46,839 nucleotides of DNA from CAMQRS01 sp964370645 (GTDB lineage: Bacteria; Bacillota_I; Bacilli_A; Erysipelotrichales; Erysipelotrichaceae), in NCBI GenBank assembly GCA_964370645.1, contig CAYJJS010000011.1, forward strand, positions 1 to 46,839, given 5' to 3'. Positions 32,282 through 41,037 of this stretch are shown here, piece after piece. The notes beneath the pieces were generated by a model, which saw only the letters and a program-made list of their open reading frames with translations, was not told the origin of the DNA and ran no database searches. Both the position numbers and the translations under genes were made by a program. Numbering within the stretch: the stretch's first letter is position 1; every line of letters starts with the position of its first letter.

Positions 32282-33766
32282 ATGTCATTTTTTCCTACAT
32301 TTAGTACTTTTTTAGAAATTAATATTGGTAGTTTTCATTTGAGTATACAATGGTATGCTGTGTTGATACTAACGGGAGCGCTAATCTGCTTTGCAATTTT
32401 TAGAAATAGTGCAAAAAAACTTGGATATGATCCAAAAGTATTAGAAGATTATTTTATTTATATGATGCCTTTAGCAATTGTTGGAGCAAGGTTATATTAT
32501 TGTATATTTGAATGGAGTAGTTATAGTAGTAATCCAATACGTATCTTCTACTTATGGGAAGGCGGATTGGCCATACATGGTGGTTTAATTGTTGGAGTTA
32601 TTTTTTCTTACTTTTATTTTCGAAGCAAAGGGTATAATTTACTTCGTGTGGGTGATTGTGTTATGCCTAATATTTTAATTGCACAAGCAATTGGGAGAAT
32701 TGGTAACTTTATGAATCATGAAGCGTATGGGAATGTCGTGAGTGAGTCTTTTTATGATCATTTCCCAACGTTTATTAAGGAGAATATGTATATTGATGGA
32801 TTTTATCGTCAACCAACTTTTTTGTTTGAAGCCATTGGAAATTTAATTGGATATGTTTTCATTCGATTTATTTTTCGAAAATATATGTGGAAAAAAAGAG
32901 GGGATATGATTTATGCGTATGTCGCATGGTATGGTATTGTACGTTTCTTTGTAGAAGGTTTACGTAGTGATGCATTGATGTTCATGGGCTTACGTATTGC
33001 ACAAATTGTTTCTATTGCATTTATTTTAATCGGAGTGTTAGGATATATAGGCGTATATGATAAAGTATTTAAAAAGTTTTATCCATTTAAACATGAAAAA
33101 CCTGCAATCTTATTTGATTTTGATGGGACATTAGTAGATACGTTCCCACTGATTAAAGAAAGCTTTAAACATACTTTCAAAACACATCCGATTACACAAG
33201 AAATTAGTGATGGTGATATTCAAACTTTTTTTGGACCACCTTTAAAGGAAACGTTTGCGAAATATTATCCAATTGACATGGTAGAAGAAGTGATTGCTAC
33301 CTATCGCGAACATAATTTGAAAAACCATGATGCATATGTAAAAGCAATGCCAAATGCTAAGGAATTGCTGGATTATTTGAAAGCGCAAGAGTATGAAATC
33401 GCTATTGTAACTTCGAAGTTAAAGGATGCGGCAATGCTTGGTCTAGAGGTAAGTGGGTTAAAGCCATACTTTGATGTTGTTGTTACATTGGATGATGTGG
33501 ATGCACATAAACCAAATCCAGAAGGGTTGTTGAAGGCGTGTGCATTGCTTAATGTTGCGCATGATAGTATGATTTATGTAGGTGATACGGCGAGTGATAT
33601 GAAAACAGCGCACAATATGGGTGCTTATAGTATTGCATATGTATCACAAAATGCATTTAATGAAGATGCTTTAATTGCTTGTAAACCAAGTGCAATCATT
33701 TATGATTTAATAGATATTAAAACAATCATTCAGGAGGAAAGAGAATGGAGCGAATTTACGATTTAG
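32282..33766 (+). CDS. lgt: Fusion of prolipoprotein diacylglyceryl transferase and PpaX-like HAD phosphatase
   Basis: A single frame of 494 residues joins two enzymes that are separate in B. subtilis. Residues 1-265 are Lgt, a polytopic membrane enzyme adding diacylglycerol to lipobox cysteines; His99 (LAIHGGLIVG), the signature GRIGNFMNHEAYG with Arg139, and GLRSDALMFMGLR are present. After a short basic linker (FKKFYPFKHEKP), residues 275-494 are a HAD hydrolase: DFDGT with nucleophile Asp279, TSK motif II, HKPNPEG motif III and GDTASD motif IV. FFGPPL, ATYREHNLKNHD and FDVVVTLDDVD closely resemble PpaX, the pyrophosphatase that acts with HprK/P. No stop or internal start signal separates the halves. 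Confidence 0.93.
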   Translation: MSFFPTFSTFLEINIGSFHLSIQWYAVLILTGALICFAIFRNSAKKLGYDPKVLEDYFIYMMPLAIVGARLYYCIFEWSSYSSNPIRIFYLWEGGLAIHGGLIVGVIFSYFYFRSKGYNLLRVGDCVMPNILIAQAIGRIGNFMNHEAYGNVVSESFYDHFPTFIKENMYIDGFYRQPTFLFEAIGNLIGYVFIRFIFRKYMWKKRGDMIYAYVAWYGIVRFFVEGLRSDALMFMGLRIAQIVSIAFILIGVLGYIGVYDKVFKKFYPFKHEKPAILFDFDGTLVDTFPLIKESFKHTFKTHPITQEISDGDIQTFFGPPLKETFAKYYPIDMVEEVIATYREHNLKNHDAYVKAMPNAKELLDYLKAQEYEIAIVTSKLKDAAMLGLEVSGLKPYFDVVVTLDDVDAHKPNPEGLLKACALLNVAHDSMIYVGDTASDMKTAHNMGAYSIAYVSQNAFNEDALIACKPSAIIYDLIDIKTIIQEEREWSEFTI

Positions 33767-34656
33767 TTATTATAGGTGCTGGACCAGCAGGTATGAGTGC
33801 TGCTATTTACGCATCAAGAGCAGGGTTGGATACAGTGATGTTAGAGGCGGGGGCACCAGGTGGTAAGCTTGTAAAGACATTTGAGATTTCTAATTATCCA
33901 GGGATTGAAAACATTAATGGAGCAGTCTTGGCGATGCAAATGTTTACACATTCAACATCATTTGGAGCACAATATGTTTATGGAAATGTACTGTCTATAG
34001 AAGATGGAGAGATTAAAACAATCATTTGTGAAGATGCTAGTTATCAGTGTAAAGCAATTATTGTGGCAAGTGGAACCAAGGAGAGATTGTTGAATATTCC
34101 TGGTGAAGAAAAGAATGTAGGAATGGGTGTCTCTTATTGTGCAGTTTGTGATGGAGCATTTTTCAAAGATGAGGAAGTAGCGGTTATTGGTGGAGGAAAC
34201 TCTGCATTAGAAGAAGCGCTATATTTAACTCAATTTGCTAGTAAAGTGCATGTAATAATGCGTAGAGATGTATTTAGAGCAGATGATATTGTTGTAAATA
34301 ATGTATTACAAAATGATAAAATTGTCTTACACCAAAAATATAAACCAAAAGAAATATTAGATGATGGTAAGAAAGTTTGTGGTATTGTTTTGGAAGGTGA
34401 AGAGGGTGCGCTGACGTTGGATGTAAAGGGGATTTTCCCATATATTGGAGCAGACCCAATTACTTCTTTTCTAGAAGGGTTAGACGTTTTAGACACACAT
34501 GGATACATGGTAGTGAATGAGCATATGGAAACAAAAAACAATCTTATTTATGGAGCTGGTGATGTGACGCAGAAGGGATTACGTCAAGTAGTAACGGCTG
34601 CGAATGATGGAGCAATTGCTGCGCAACACGCATTTCATAAAATCCGTGGAATTTAG
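33745..34656 (+). CDS. trxB: Thioredoxin reductase
   Basis: NADPH-dependent flavoprotein disulfide reductase of 303 residues that recycles thioredoxin. FAD-binding GAGPAGMSAAIYASRAG near residue 11, the redox-active pair in SYCAVCDGAFF near 133, the NADPH-binding VIGGGNSALEEALYL near 150 and the C-terminal GAGDVTQKGLRQVVTAANDG near 272 are typical. The start, preceded by AGGAGG, lies 22 bases inside the end of the lgt-ppaX frame. A terminator follows the stop. Confidence 0.95.
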   Translation: MERIYDLVIIGAGPAGMSAAIYASRAGLDTVMLEAGAPGGKLVKTFEISNYPGIENINGAVLAMQMFTHSTSFGAQYVYGNVLSIEDGEIKTIICEDASYQCKAIIVASGTKERLLNIPGEEKNVGMGVSYCAVCDGAFFKDEEVAVIGGGNSALEEALYLTQFASKVHVIMRRDVFRADDIVVNNVLQNDKIVLHQKYKPKEILDDGKKVCGIVLEGEEGALTLDVKGIFPYIGADPITSFLEGLDVLDTHGYMVVNEHMETKNNLIYGAGDVTQKGLRQVVTAANDGAIAAQHAFHKIRGI

Positions 34657-34683
34657 ATGTATATCATAAGATATACATCTTTT
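34655..34683 (+). terminator. Terminator of the uvrA-hprK-lgt::ppaX-trxB operon
   Basis: AGATGTATATC/GATATACATCT, 11 perfect pairs with an ATAA loop, starting in the trxB stop codon, then TTT. Confidence 0.75.
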
Positions 34684-34695
34684 ACTTTGTGAATA

Positions 34696-34704
34696 TGATA
34701 TAAT
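34696..34704 (+). promoter_or_regulatory. Extended -10 promoter of rapZ-yvcK-whiA
   Basis: TGATATAAT, identical to the purA and dbpA elements, about 22 bases before the chosen rapZ start. Confidence 0.6.
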
Positions 34705-34725
34705 ATGATGAAGAAGGTGAAAAAA

Positions 34726-35583
34726 ATGGATACTAAAAATATTATTATAGTGAGTGGAATGTCCGGTGCAGGAAAATCAACTGCAATGGGGATATTAGAA
34801 GATATGGGTTATCATTGTATTGATCAATTTCCAGTAGAATTATTGAAAGATTTAGGAAAATTAATTCGTGAGGGAAAGGATCCTCGTTATCAAAATGTGG
34901 CGCTAGCAACAAATGCGTTGGATTTCGAAACATTTGCTGAGTATTTTCGTGAAAAGGAAATCGATGTGAATATATTATTTTTAGATGCAAGTGATGAAAA
35001 ATTACTTGCTCGTTATAAGTTCACAAGAAGAACGCACCCGTTTATTGTGTTTGATAAGGCAAGCTCCTTGGAGGACGCTATTGAAGGTGAGAGAGACATG
35101 TTCAATACTAGATTAGTATATAAGAATATGTTGAGAATCGATACGACTAAACTTACACAAAAAACTTTGAAAGATACATTGGCAGCTCATTTAAATTTTG
35201 AAAAATCGAAAGGCTTTTCGATTTCATTCATCTCATTTGGGTATAAGCACGCTGTGCCTATGGATGCGGACATATTACTGGATGTACGTTTTTTACCAAA
35301 TCCATATTATATCGCAGAGCTACGTGAAAAAACAGGTGATGATAAAGAAGTATACGATTATGTGTTGAGTTTTCCACAAACAGATGAATTTTTGAAAAGA
35401 ACAATACCTTATTTAGATTATTTGTTTGAACAATATCAATTGGAAGGGAAAACCCATTTAACGGTTGGAATTGGTTGTACAGGTGGACAACACCGTTCAG
35501 TTACATTGACAAATTATTTGTATACACATTACCAAAATCAATACAATTGTCATAAAGGACATAGAGATAAAAAAGGTGGTTAA
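34726..35583 (+). CDS. rapZ: RNase adapter protein RapZ (YvcJ)
   Basis: P-loop nucleotide-binding protein of 285 residues. Walker A is GMSGAGKS near residue 11. The C-terminal domain contains FGYKHAVPMDADILLDVRFLPNPYYI and GIGCTGGQHRSV, the diagnostic RapZ/YvcJ segments. In E. coli RapZ directs RNase E to glmZ; in B. subtilis YvcJ is a GTPase/ATPase linked to competence. The ATG at 34726 follows AAGGTG and is preferred over the in-frame starts at 34705 and 34708, which lie at the -10 box. It is followed immediately by yvcK and whiA, the conserved Firmicutes order. Confidence 0.94.
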   Translation: MDTKNIIIVSGMSGAGKSTAMGILEDMGYHCIDQFPVELLKDLGKLIREGKDPRYQNVALATNALDFETFAEYFREKEIDVNILFLDASDEKLLARYKFTRRTHPFIVFDKASSLEDAIEGERDMFNTRLVYKNMLRIDTTKLTQKTLKDTLAAHLNFEKSKGFSISFISFGYKHAVPMDADILLDVRFLPNPYYIAELREKTGDDKEVYDYVLSFPQTDEFLKRTIPYLDYLFEQYQLEGKTHLTVGIGCTGGQHRSVTLTNYLYTHYQNQYNCHKGHRDKKGG

Positions 35584-36522
35584 ATGAAAAAGGTTGTAAT
35601 CATTGGTGGAGGAACAGGATCCTCTGTGATTTTACGCGGATTTAAGGAAATTGAAGACATTGAAATTACAGCAATAGTGACCGTGGCTGATGATGGTGGG
35701 AGCACTGGAAAATTACGAAAGATATATCAAATTCCAGCGATGGGAGATATACGTAATGTTATGGTGTCACTTGCAGAAAATGAAAGTTTATTGGCCAATT
35801 TAATGGATTATCGTTTTGATGGACAAGGTGAAATAGCAGGTCATAGCCTTGGTAATTTAATGTTGACTGCATTGACACAAACGACAGGTAGCTTCATGGA
35901 TTCGATTGAGAAATTATCTGATATTTTGAATGTGAGAGGGAAGGTTGTCCCATCTACAATGCAAATCGTTACCTTGATGGCAATGATGGAGGATGGATCA
36001 TTAGTGCGTGGTGAAAGTAATATACCAAATGTAAATAATCGTATCCAACAAGTATTTTATCAAGAACGCACAACTGCAAGTCCACAAGCGATAGAAGCGA
36101 TTCAAAATGCAGATTATATCGTATATGGAATAGGAAGTTTATATACAAGTATTTTACCAAATGTGATCATTCCAGAAATTAAAACTGCGTTGCTTGCTAG
36201 TCAGGCAAAAAAAATATATTTCTGTAATGTTATGACACAACCAGGGGAAACCGATGGTTATAGCATGGAGGAACATGTGCAAGCGTTGATAGATCATAGT
36301 GGTGAAAATATTGTGGACAGTGTTGTTGTTGCTAAGGACACTTTATTTCAAAGAAATGTAGATCGTTATTTAGAACAAGGGAGTAGTCCGGTTAATATCA
36401 AACAAAATGAGCATGTGTACAAAATAATTAAAAAAGAATTATTGGCGTTTGAAAATGGATTCATAAAACACGATAGTCAAAAGGTGCGCAAAGCTTTTAT
36501 AGAGATTTTAAATGAGGAGTGA
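35584..36522 (+). CDS. yvcK: YvcK-type gluconeogenesis and cell-shape factor
   Basis: CofD-like Rossmann protein of 312 residues. GGGTGSSVILRGFK at the N-terminus and VTVADDGGSTGKLR near residue 34 are the nucleotide-sugar-binding segments of YvcK, which binds UDP-GlcNAc in B. subtilis and is required for growth on gluconeogenic carbon sources and for proper PBP1 placement. AGHSLGNLMLTAL and VYGIGSLYTSILPN are also conserved. The start follows the rapZ stop directly, and the stop lies just before whiA, whose ribosome binding site is inside the yvcK end. Confidence 0.93.
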   Translation: MKKVVIIGGGTGSSVILRGFKEIEDIEITAIVTVADDGGSTGKLRKIYQIPAMGDIRNVMVSLAENESLLANLMDYRFDGQGEIAGHSLGNLMLTALTQTTGSFMDSIEKLSDILNVRGKVVPSTMQIVTLMAMMEDGSLVRGESNIPNVNNRIQQVFYQERTTASPQAIEAIQNADYIVYGIGSLYTSILPNVIIPEIKTALLASQAKKIYFCNVMTQPGETDGYSMEEHVQALIDHSGENIVDSVVVAKDTLFQRNVDRYLEQGSSPVNIKQNEHVYKIIKKELLAFENGFIKHDSQKVRKAFIEILNEE

Positions 36523-36527
36523 TGTAT

Positions 36528-37466
36528 ATGTCATTTACAAGTGATGTAAAAAAAGAAATATGTATGAATGAGTTGTTAGACCACTGTAAGAAAGCAGAAT
36601 TGAGTGCTTTCTTACAAATGTGTGCAAGTCTAAATTTCACAAGCGAAGGTATGAATATTACTTGTAAGAGTGAAAATGTATCTAGTGCAAAGCGTATATT
36701 TCAACTTGTGAAAGATTTGTACAAGGTAGAAATTGAGTTGTCTGTACGTAAGAAGATGAAGCTTAAAAAAAATAATATTTATTATGTGAAAATAAAAGCG
36801 AAAGCATTAGAAATACTTCAGGATTTAGATATTTTATCGGATGCTGGTTTAAAAGAACATCCAAGTTCTAAAATAGTTCGTAGAGAGTGTTGTGCAAGAG
36901 CTTATTTAGCAGGGGCTTTTTTGGCAAGTGGTAGTGTAAATGCTCCTTCAACTGCAAACTATCATTTGGAGATATGTGCATCCAATGAAAGTTTGGCAAA
37001 ATATATTCAAAAACAAATGGTGAAATTCAATATGCAAGCAAAGTTAATTCAACGCAGAAATCAAATTGTTGTATATATAAAGGTGAGTGATCAAATTAGT
37101 GATTTCTTGAAATGTGTAGGAGCTAATGATGCATTGTTTAAATTTGAAGACAGTCGTATTCAAAGAGATTTTATGAATAGTTTAACTCGTTTAGATAATT
37201 GTGAGTTAGCCAATGAAGTAAAAAGTATTAAAGCAGGTAAAAAGCAACTAGAAGACATTGAGCGCATTGATAACTTCATAGGGATTCATACATTACCTGA
37301 GAATTTATTTCGTGTAGCAAAATTACGCCAAGAGAATCCAGAGGCAAGTTTAAATGAATTATGTGCCTTGTATGAGATGGCATTTAATGAAGAGATATCG
37401 AAATCAGGTATGCGCCATCGATTAAATAAATTGAAAGATAAGGCTGCGCAGTATAAAACAGAGTAG
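36528..37466 (+). CDS. whiA: WhiA DNA-binding protein
   Basis: WhiA of 312 residues, with an N-terminal degenerate LAGLIDADG homing-endonuclease fold (MSFTSDVKKE, CCARAYLAGAFLASGSVNAPS, YHLEICASN) and a C-terminal helix-turn-helix (LAKLRQENPEASLNELCALY... as VAKLRQENPEASLNEL, ISKSGMRHRLNKL). It influences cell division and chromosome segregation in Bacillus and sporulation in Streptomyces. The ATG at 36528 gives the family-typical MSFTSDVKKE and is eight bases after AGGAG, so the GTG at 36519 is rejected. The crh gene that follows in Bacillus is absent. Confidence 0.95.
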   Translation: MSFTSDVKKEICMNELLDHCKKAELSAFLQMCASLNFTSEGMNITCKSENVSSAKRIFQLVKDLYKVEIELSVRKKMKLKKNNIYYVKIKAKALEILQDLDILSDAGLKEHPSSKIVRRECCARAYLAGAFLASGSVNAPSTANYHLEICASNESLAKYIQKQMVKFNMQAKLIQRRNQIVVYIKVSDQISDFLKCVGANDALFKFEDSRIQRDFMNSLTRLDNCELANEVKSIKAGKKQLEDIERIDNFIGIHTLPENLFRVAKLRQENPEASLNELCALYEMAFNEEISKSGMRHRLNKLKDKAAQYKTE

Positions 37467-37494
37467 AGTGAGAATATTAATAGAGGTGATATAT

Positions 37495-37965
37495 ATGAAA
37501 CTTTTATTAATTATTTTTACTCTTTTTTCTACGACTCGAACATATGATGCAGATCAGACACGTTGTGATGGACAAAGTATTGAAGTGAAATATGAGGATC
37601 AGTGGTATGAATTACAACTATTCAATATTATTCTTAAAGAAGATGTATCCATCTGTCCATACATTGAGGGAGCAGTGAGTTTTCGTTTTGATTCAATGAG
37701 TAATTTGGAATCGGATTTGCAGGCGTATGTGTATGTGGATGGACAACTACTACAGGATCAATTGATTGAAGCTGGTGTTGCGTATGTTGAAAGGAAAAAT
37801 CCTAATTATTTTCATGTGCTCAAAGAAAAAGAAGAGGTTGTAGAAGTTGTTGCGACCCCAGTTGAAGAGCCATACTATCATAGCAAAAATATTATGTATA
37901 TATTGATGATGACTTGGTCCATTTTTATGATTAGCTATATTGTTGTGCTGAAAAAGAAAAATTGA
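37495..37965 (+). CDS. Secreted or membrane-anchored protein, distant SNase-like resemblance
   Basis: Protein of 156 residues starting MKLLLIIFTLFSTTRTYDA, an N-terminal signal-like segment. The body (YELQLFNIILKEDVSICPYI, LQAYVYVDGQLLQDQLIEAGVAYVE) weakly resembles the second half of staphylococcal-nuclease/thermonuclease domains, but the full catalytic Arg/Glu set is not evident. A C-terminal membrane helix (NIMYILMMTWSIFMISYIVVL) and KKKN end follow. AGAGGTGA precedes the ATG at 37495, so the GTG at 37468 is rejected. It follows whiA by 28 bases and probably shares its transcript. Function unknown. Confidence 0.6.
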   Translation: MKLLLIIFTLFSTTRTYDADQTRCDGQSIEVKYEDQWYELQLFNIILKEDVSICPYIEGAVSFRFDSMSNLESDLQAYVYVDGQLLQDQLIEAGVAYVERKNPNYFHVLKEKEEVVEVVATPVEEPYYHSKNIMYILMMTWSIFMISYIVVLKKKN

Positions 37966-38006
37966 AAGTTAAATGAAATATAGTATAATAATATAGAGGT
38001 GCTATT

Positions 38007-38234
38007 ATGAGAGATATTAAGTCAGTACTATTAACTATTTGTGCAATTGCGATAGGAATTTTATTAATTCCAACGATTGCGACGATTTTAGTTATATTAT
38101 TACTTTGCGTTGTTGTGTTTATAATTGTCCAAAGAATACGTTTTAAAAGATTGTATAAACAATATGAAGAAGAGCAAGAAGTCCAAGAAGAAGCAATCGA
38201 CGTAGAGTTTACAGAAAGTGAAGTGGATGTATGA
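38007..38234 (+). CDS. Small membrane protein
   Basis: Protein of 75 residues with two adjoining hydrophobic stretches (about 8-45) and a cytoplasmic tail that is basic then strongly acidic (YEEEQEVQEEAIDVEFTESEVD). AGAGGTG precedes the ATG, and the stop overlaps the next start as ATGA, so it is a translated, coupled gene. No family recognised. Confidence 0.65.
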   Translation: MRDIKSVLLTICAIAIGILLIPTIATILVILLLCVVVFIIVQRIRFKRLYKQYEEEQEVQEEAIDVEFTESEVDV

Positions 38235-39142
38235 TTCGTTTTGCGAAAAAAGAAGATGTAAAACACTTGAAAGAGCTTTGTATTAGTTTGTTAAGTGCGA
38301 AAGAAAAAACATTTTTGGAATATTATTTTGATCATATATTTCAAGAGAGTAATGCACTTGTGTGTGAGTTGGATGAGAAACTAGTATCACAAATTCATAC
38401 TAATGAACATATATTACATCTTAATGGAAAACAATTAATTGTCTCTCACTTGATTGGATTAACGACTCATTATGATTATAGAAATCGTGGTATCATGCGC
38501 GATTTATTAGATTTGGTAATTAGTGATTGTGCAAATAATCATTTACTTACTTTTTGTGAGGCGTACAACCCAAAGTTAGTAAAGAAATACGGATTTGAAG
38601 TGTTTGCAATTCGAAAAAGATATGTTATTTATGCAAAAGAGTTACGCAAGATGAGTGATATTGGTATATTTACACATGTTTCTGCTCAAGAAATGTGTAA
38701 GGTGTATAAACGCTTTGCGAATGTGTTTGATGCGTACTATGAGCGAGATGAGCGCTATTACAAAGAGCGTTTACGTATGGAACGTCATTGTGGGTACAAA
38801 GTGTGTGCGTATTTTGATCAAGGAGAAATACGTGGTTATTGTATATATGCACAAAAAGATGATGCAGTAGAAGTCAAAGAAATTGTATACTTAGATAGTG
38901 TAGCACTTATGAAAATGCTAAGTTATGTTATAAAAGGCTATGCTTTTGTATCGGTAGAAGTAAGTGAAAAAGAGCGATTGGAAAAAATATTTAAGTTGAA
39001 TATTCCAAGGGCTTATAATCATTTAATGGTTCGTGTGAATAATGTTCGATTATACAACCAACTATTTCATTGCAACATAAAAAATACGAAAGAATTTGTA
39101 CAAGAAATAAAAAAACCTATTCTCTTACATGAACGATATTAG
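38231..39142 (+). CDS. GNAT-family acetyltransferase-like protein
   Basis: Protein of 303 residues. The N-terminal half has GNAT features: MIRFAKKEDVKHLKELC, SHLIGLTTHYDYRNRGIMRDLLDLVI with the acetyl-CoA-binding R-N-R-G-I/M element near residues 85-90, and EAYNPKLVKKYGFEV. The C-terminal half resembles an SCP2-like or second GNAT domain seen in Eis-type acetyltransferases (GYCIYAQKDDAVEVKEIVYLD), which fits its length. The acceptor is unknown. It is coupled to the small membrane protein, and the end of the gene forms part of a terminator. Confidence 0.8.
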   Translation: MIRFAKKEDVKHLKELCISLLSAKEKTFLEYYFDHIFQESNALVCELDEKLVSQIHTNEHILHLNGKQLIVSHLIGLTTHYDYRNRGIMRDLLDLVISDCANNHLLTFCEAYNPKLVKKYGFEVFAIRKRYVIYAKELRKMSDIGIFTHVSAQEMCKVYKRFANVFDAYYERDERYYKERLRMERHCGYKVCAYFDQGEIRGYCIYAQKDDAVEVKEIVYLDSVALMKMLSYVIKGYAFVSVEVSEKERLEKIFKLNIPRAYNHLMVRVNNVRLYNQLFHCNIKNTKEFVQEIKKPILLHERY

Positions 39143-39158
39143 AGAATAGGTTCTTTTT
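39114..39158. terminator. Convergent terminator
   Basis: AACCTATTCTCT/AGAGAATAGGTT, 12 perfect pairs with a 15-base loop, T run on the plus strand and A run on the left, so it can serve both the GNAT gene and the convergent membrane gene. Confidence 0.75.
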
Positions 39159-39695
39159 TTATTTTTTTGTTAAAGCAATAAGGAATTTTGCGGCCATATA
39201 AAATGCGAAGAAAGCAGCGATATAGCTAGCAATTAGTAACATCATATCATTTGCAATATATGGTGTTAGGTGTGCGTTCGCAATTAATAGACCACCTAAA
39301 GCAATGTATAGTAAGGTACGCAAAATGATATTTCCTTTACTTATATCTGAAGTTAGTATAGTTGAAGGTTTTGCATTTTCATAATCGAAGTTTTGAATCA
39401 TAGGGCATAATTCTAATACTTTGCGATATTTATACTCTGCAAATGCATATACTGCGATTCCAACCCCTAAACCAATGAAAATATTTCCTGTTCCTTCTAA
39501 AAATAAAACGTGCACTAAGACAAATGCAAGAAACCCCAGTACAAAACGCTTCGAAAAGGTTTTGAAAGGATTTTCTAAATCTTGATTGATGACAAATCCT
39601 TGTTTTGTGCTTCGCTTATAGTATACTGTTCTCCCTTTTTTATCAACAAATATGTTGCGTCCACTTAAGGGCATTTTTGTGTTTGTTTTACTCAT
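39159..39695 (-). CDS. Four-helix membrane protein of unknown function
   Basis: Protein of 178 residues. A polar N-terminus (PLSGRNIFVDKKGRTVYYKR) precedes hydrophobic segments near 52-66, 72-88, 126-140 and 147-172. AGAGGTGG precedes the ATG. No family recognised. It stands alone, convergent with the GNAT gene and divergent from agaS. Confidence 0.65.
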   Translation of the reverse strand: MSKTNTKMPLSGRNIFVDKKGRTVYYKRSTKQGFVINQDLENPFKTFSKRFVLGFLAFVLVHVLFLEGTGNIFIGLGVGIAVYAFAEYKYRKVLELCPMIQNFDYENAKPSTILTSDISKGNIILRTLLYIALGGLLIANAHLTPYIANDMMLLIASYIAAFFAFYMAAKFLIALTKK

Positions 39696-39792
39696 GTTTC
39701 CACCTCTATTCTTATTATACTTTATATTAGAGATAAAGGGAAAATAAAAATTTTAGTAAATTAATGATATATTTGCATTTTTTAATAATCGG

Positions 39793-39821
39793 TTGAATTA
39801 TAGAATTAAAAAGTGCATACT
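39793..39821 (+). promoter_or_regulatory. Likely agaS promoter
   Basis: TTGAAT (39793-39798), 17 bases, CATACT (39816-39821). No cre match was found here, unlike the downstream PTS genes. Confidence 0.4.
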
Positions 39822-39852
39822 TAAAGCATAATCAAGAAGACAGGAGGTATCT

Positions 39853-41025
39853 ATGATTTTTAATTTATCAAAACAAGAATGGGAGTCTAAAAAATCATAT
39901 TGGACAGCGAAGGAAATTGCACAACAACCAAGCACTTGGAGAAAAACATTGACACAAGTGGAAGCGGAGCAAGAAGCAATCTTAAAAGTAATTTCTTCGA
40001 TTACTTCAAATGATGATTTTGACATTGTATTAACTGGAGCAGGGACAAGTGAATTTGTTGGAAACTCGATTTATTCGTACATTGGTCAACTTGTGGATTT
40101 GAAATGTAAGTCCTATGCGACTACTGATATTGTTGCTAGTCCATTAGACTACTTATCAAAAACAAAGCCAACATTATTGATTTCTTATGGACGTTCGGGG
40201 AATTCTCCAGAATCGGTAGCTGCAGTAGAGGTGGCAAACGTAGTTTGTGAGAATATCGCACATTTATTTATTACTTGTAATAAAGATGGAGCATTATCTA
40301 AGTTCGCACAGGAAAATGAAAACTGTTATGCAATTAACTTAACAGATGAAACGCATGATCAAAGTTTTGCCATGACATCTAGTTTTTCAAACATGTATTT
40401 AGCGACATTATTGAGTTTTCAATTAGCCAAATATGGGGAAATGAAAAATATCGTAGAAGTTGTAGCATCACAAACCGAATCTTTTTTAACAGAAAAGTTT
40501 GCAATTACACAAAAAATTGTAGAAGATTTTGATTTTAAAAGAATCGTGTACTTAGGAAGTACAACAAATAAAGGGGTGGCACAAGAATCTGCTCTTAAAA
40601 TGTGTGAGTTGGCAGCTGGAGATGTATACACGGTGTATGATACACCATTAGGTTTTAGACATGGTCCAAAATCAGTCGTTGATCCAACCACTTTAACAAT
40701 TGTATTGTTGAGTGATGATGCATATACTCGTAAATATGAATTAGACATCATCAAAGAAATGAGTAGAGAGCGAAATGGAAACAAAATCGTTGCTTTATCA
40801 AGTAAAGAAGATGCAGAAGTTGAAAGTTTAGTAGATTACTTTGTATCATTCAACAATGATATGGAATTGGCAAATGTATTCTTAGGATTAGAATACATTA
40901 CTTTTGCACAACTGTTGGGAATGTTTAAATCATTATCGATGAATATTTCACCAGATAATCCATGTCCAACGGGGGAAGTAAATAGAGTTGTACAAGGGGT
41001 AACAATTTACCCATTTGCAAAATAG
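39853..41025 (+). CDS. agaS: AgaS-type SIS-domain sugar isomerase/deaminase
   Basis: Double SIS-domain protein of 390 residues, close to AgaS over its whole length. Characteristic segments: WTAKEIAQQPSTWRKTL, VLTGAGTSEFVGNSI, LLISYGRSGNSPESVAAVEVAN, ETHDQSFAMTSSFSNM, YDTPLGFRHGPKSVVDP and PTGEVNRVVQGVTIYPF. AgaS deaminates and isomerises galactosamine-6-phosphate toward tagatose-6-phosphate in the N-acetylgalactosamine pathway. AGGAGGT precedes the ATG, and a PTS EIIA follows after 12 bases. A deacetylase (AgaA/NagA), kinase or aldolase is not in the window, so the exact amino sugar is inferred. Confidence 0.9.
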   Translation: MIFNLSKQEWESKKSYWTAKEIAQQPSTWRKTLTQVEAEQEAILKVISSITSNDDFDIVLTGAGTSEFVGNSIYSYIGQLVDLKCKSYATTDIVASPLDYLSKTKPTLLISYGRSGNSPESVAAVEVANVVCENIAHLFITCNKDGALSKFAQENENCYAINLTDETHDQSFAMTSSFSNMYLATLLSFQLAKYGEMKNIVEVVASQTESFLTEKFAITQKIVEDFDFKRIVYLGSTTNKGVAQESALKMCELAAGDVYTVYDTPLGFRHGPKSVVDPTTLTIVLLSDDAYTRKYELDIIKEMSRERNGNKIVALSSKEDAEVESLVDYFVSFNNDMELANVFLGLEYITFAQLLGMFKSLSMNISPDNPCPTGEVNRVVQGVTIYPFAK

Positions 41026-41037
41026 GAGGAACACAAT

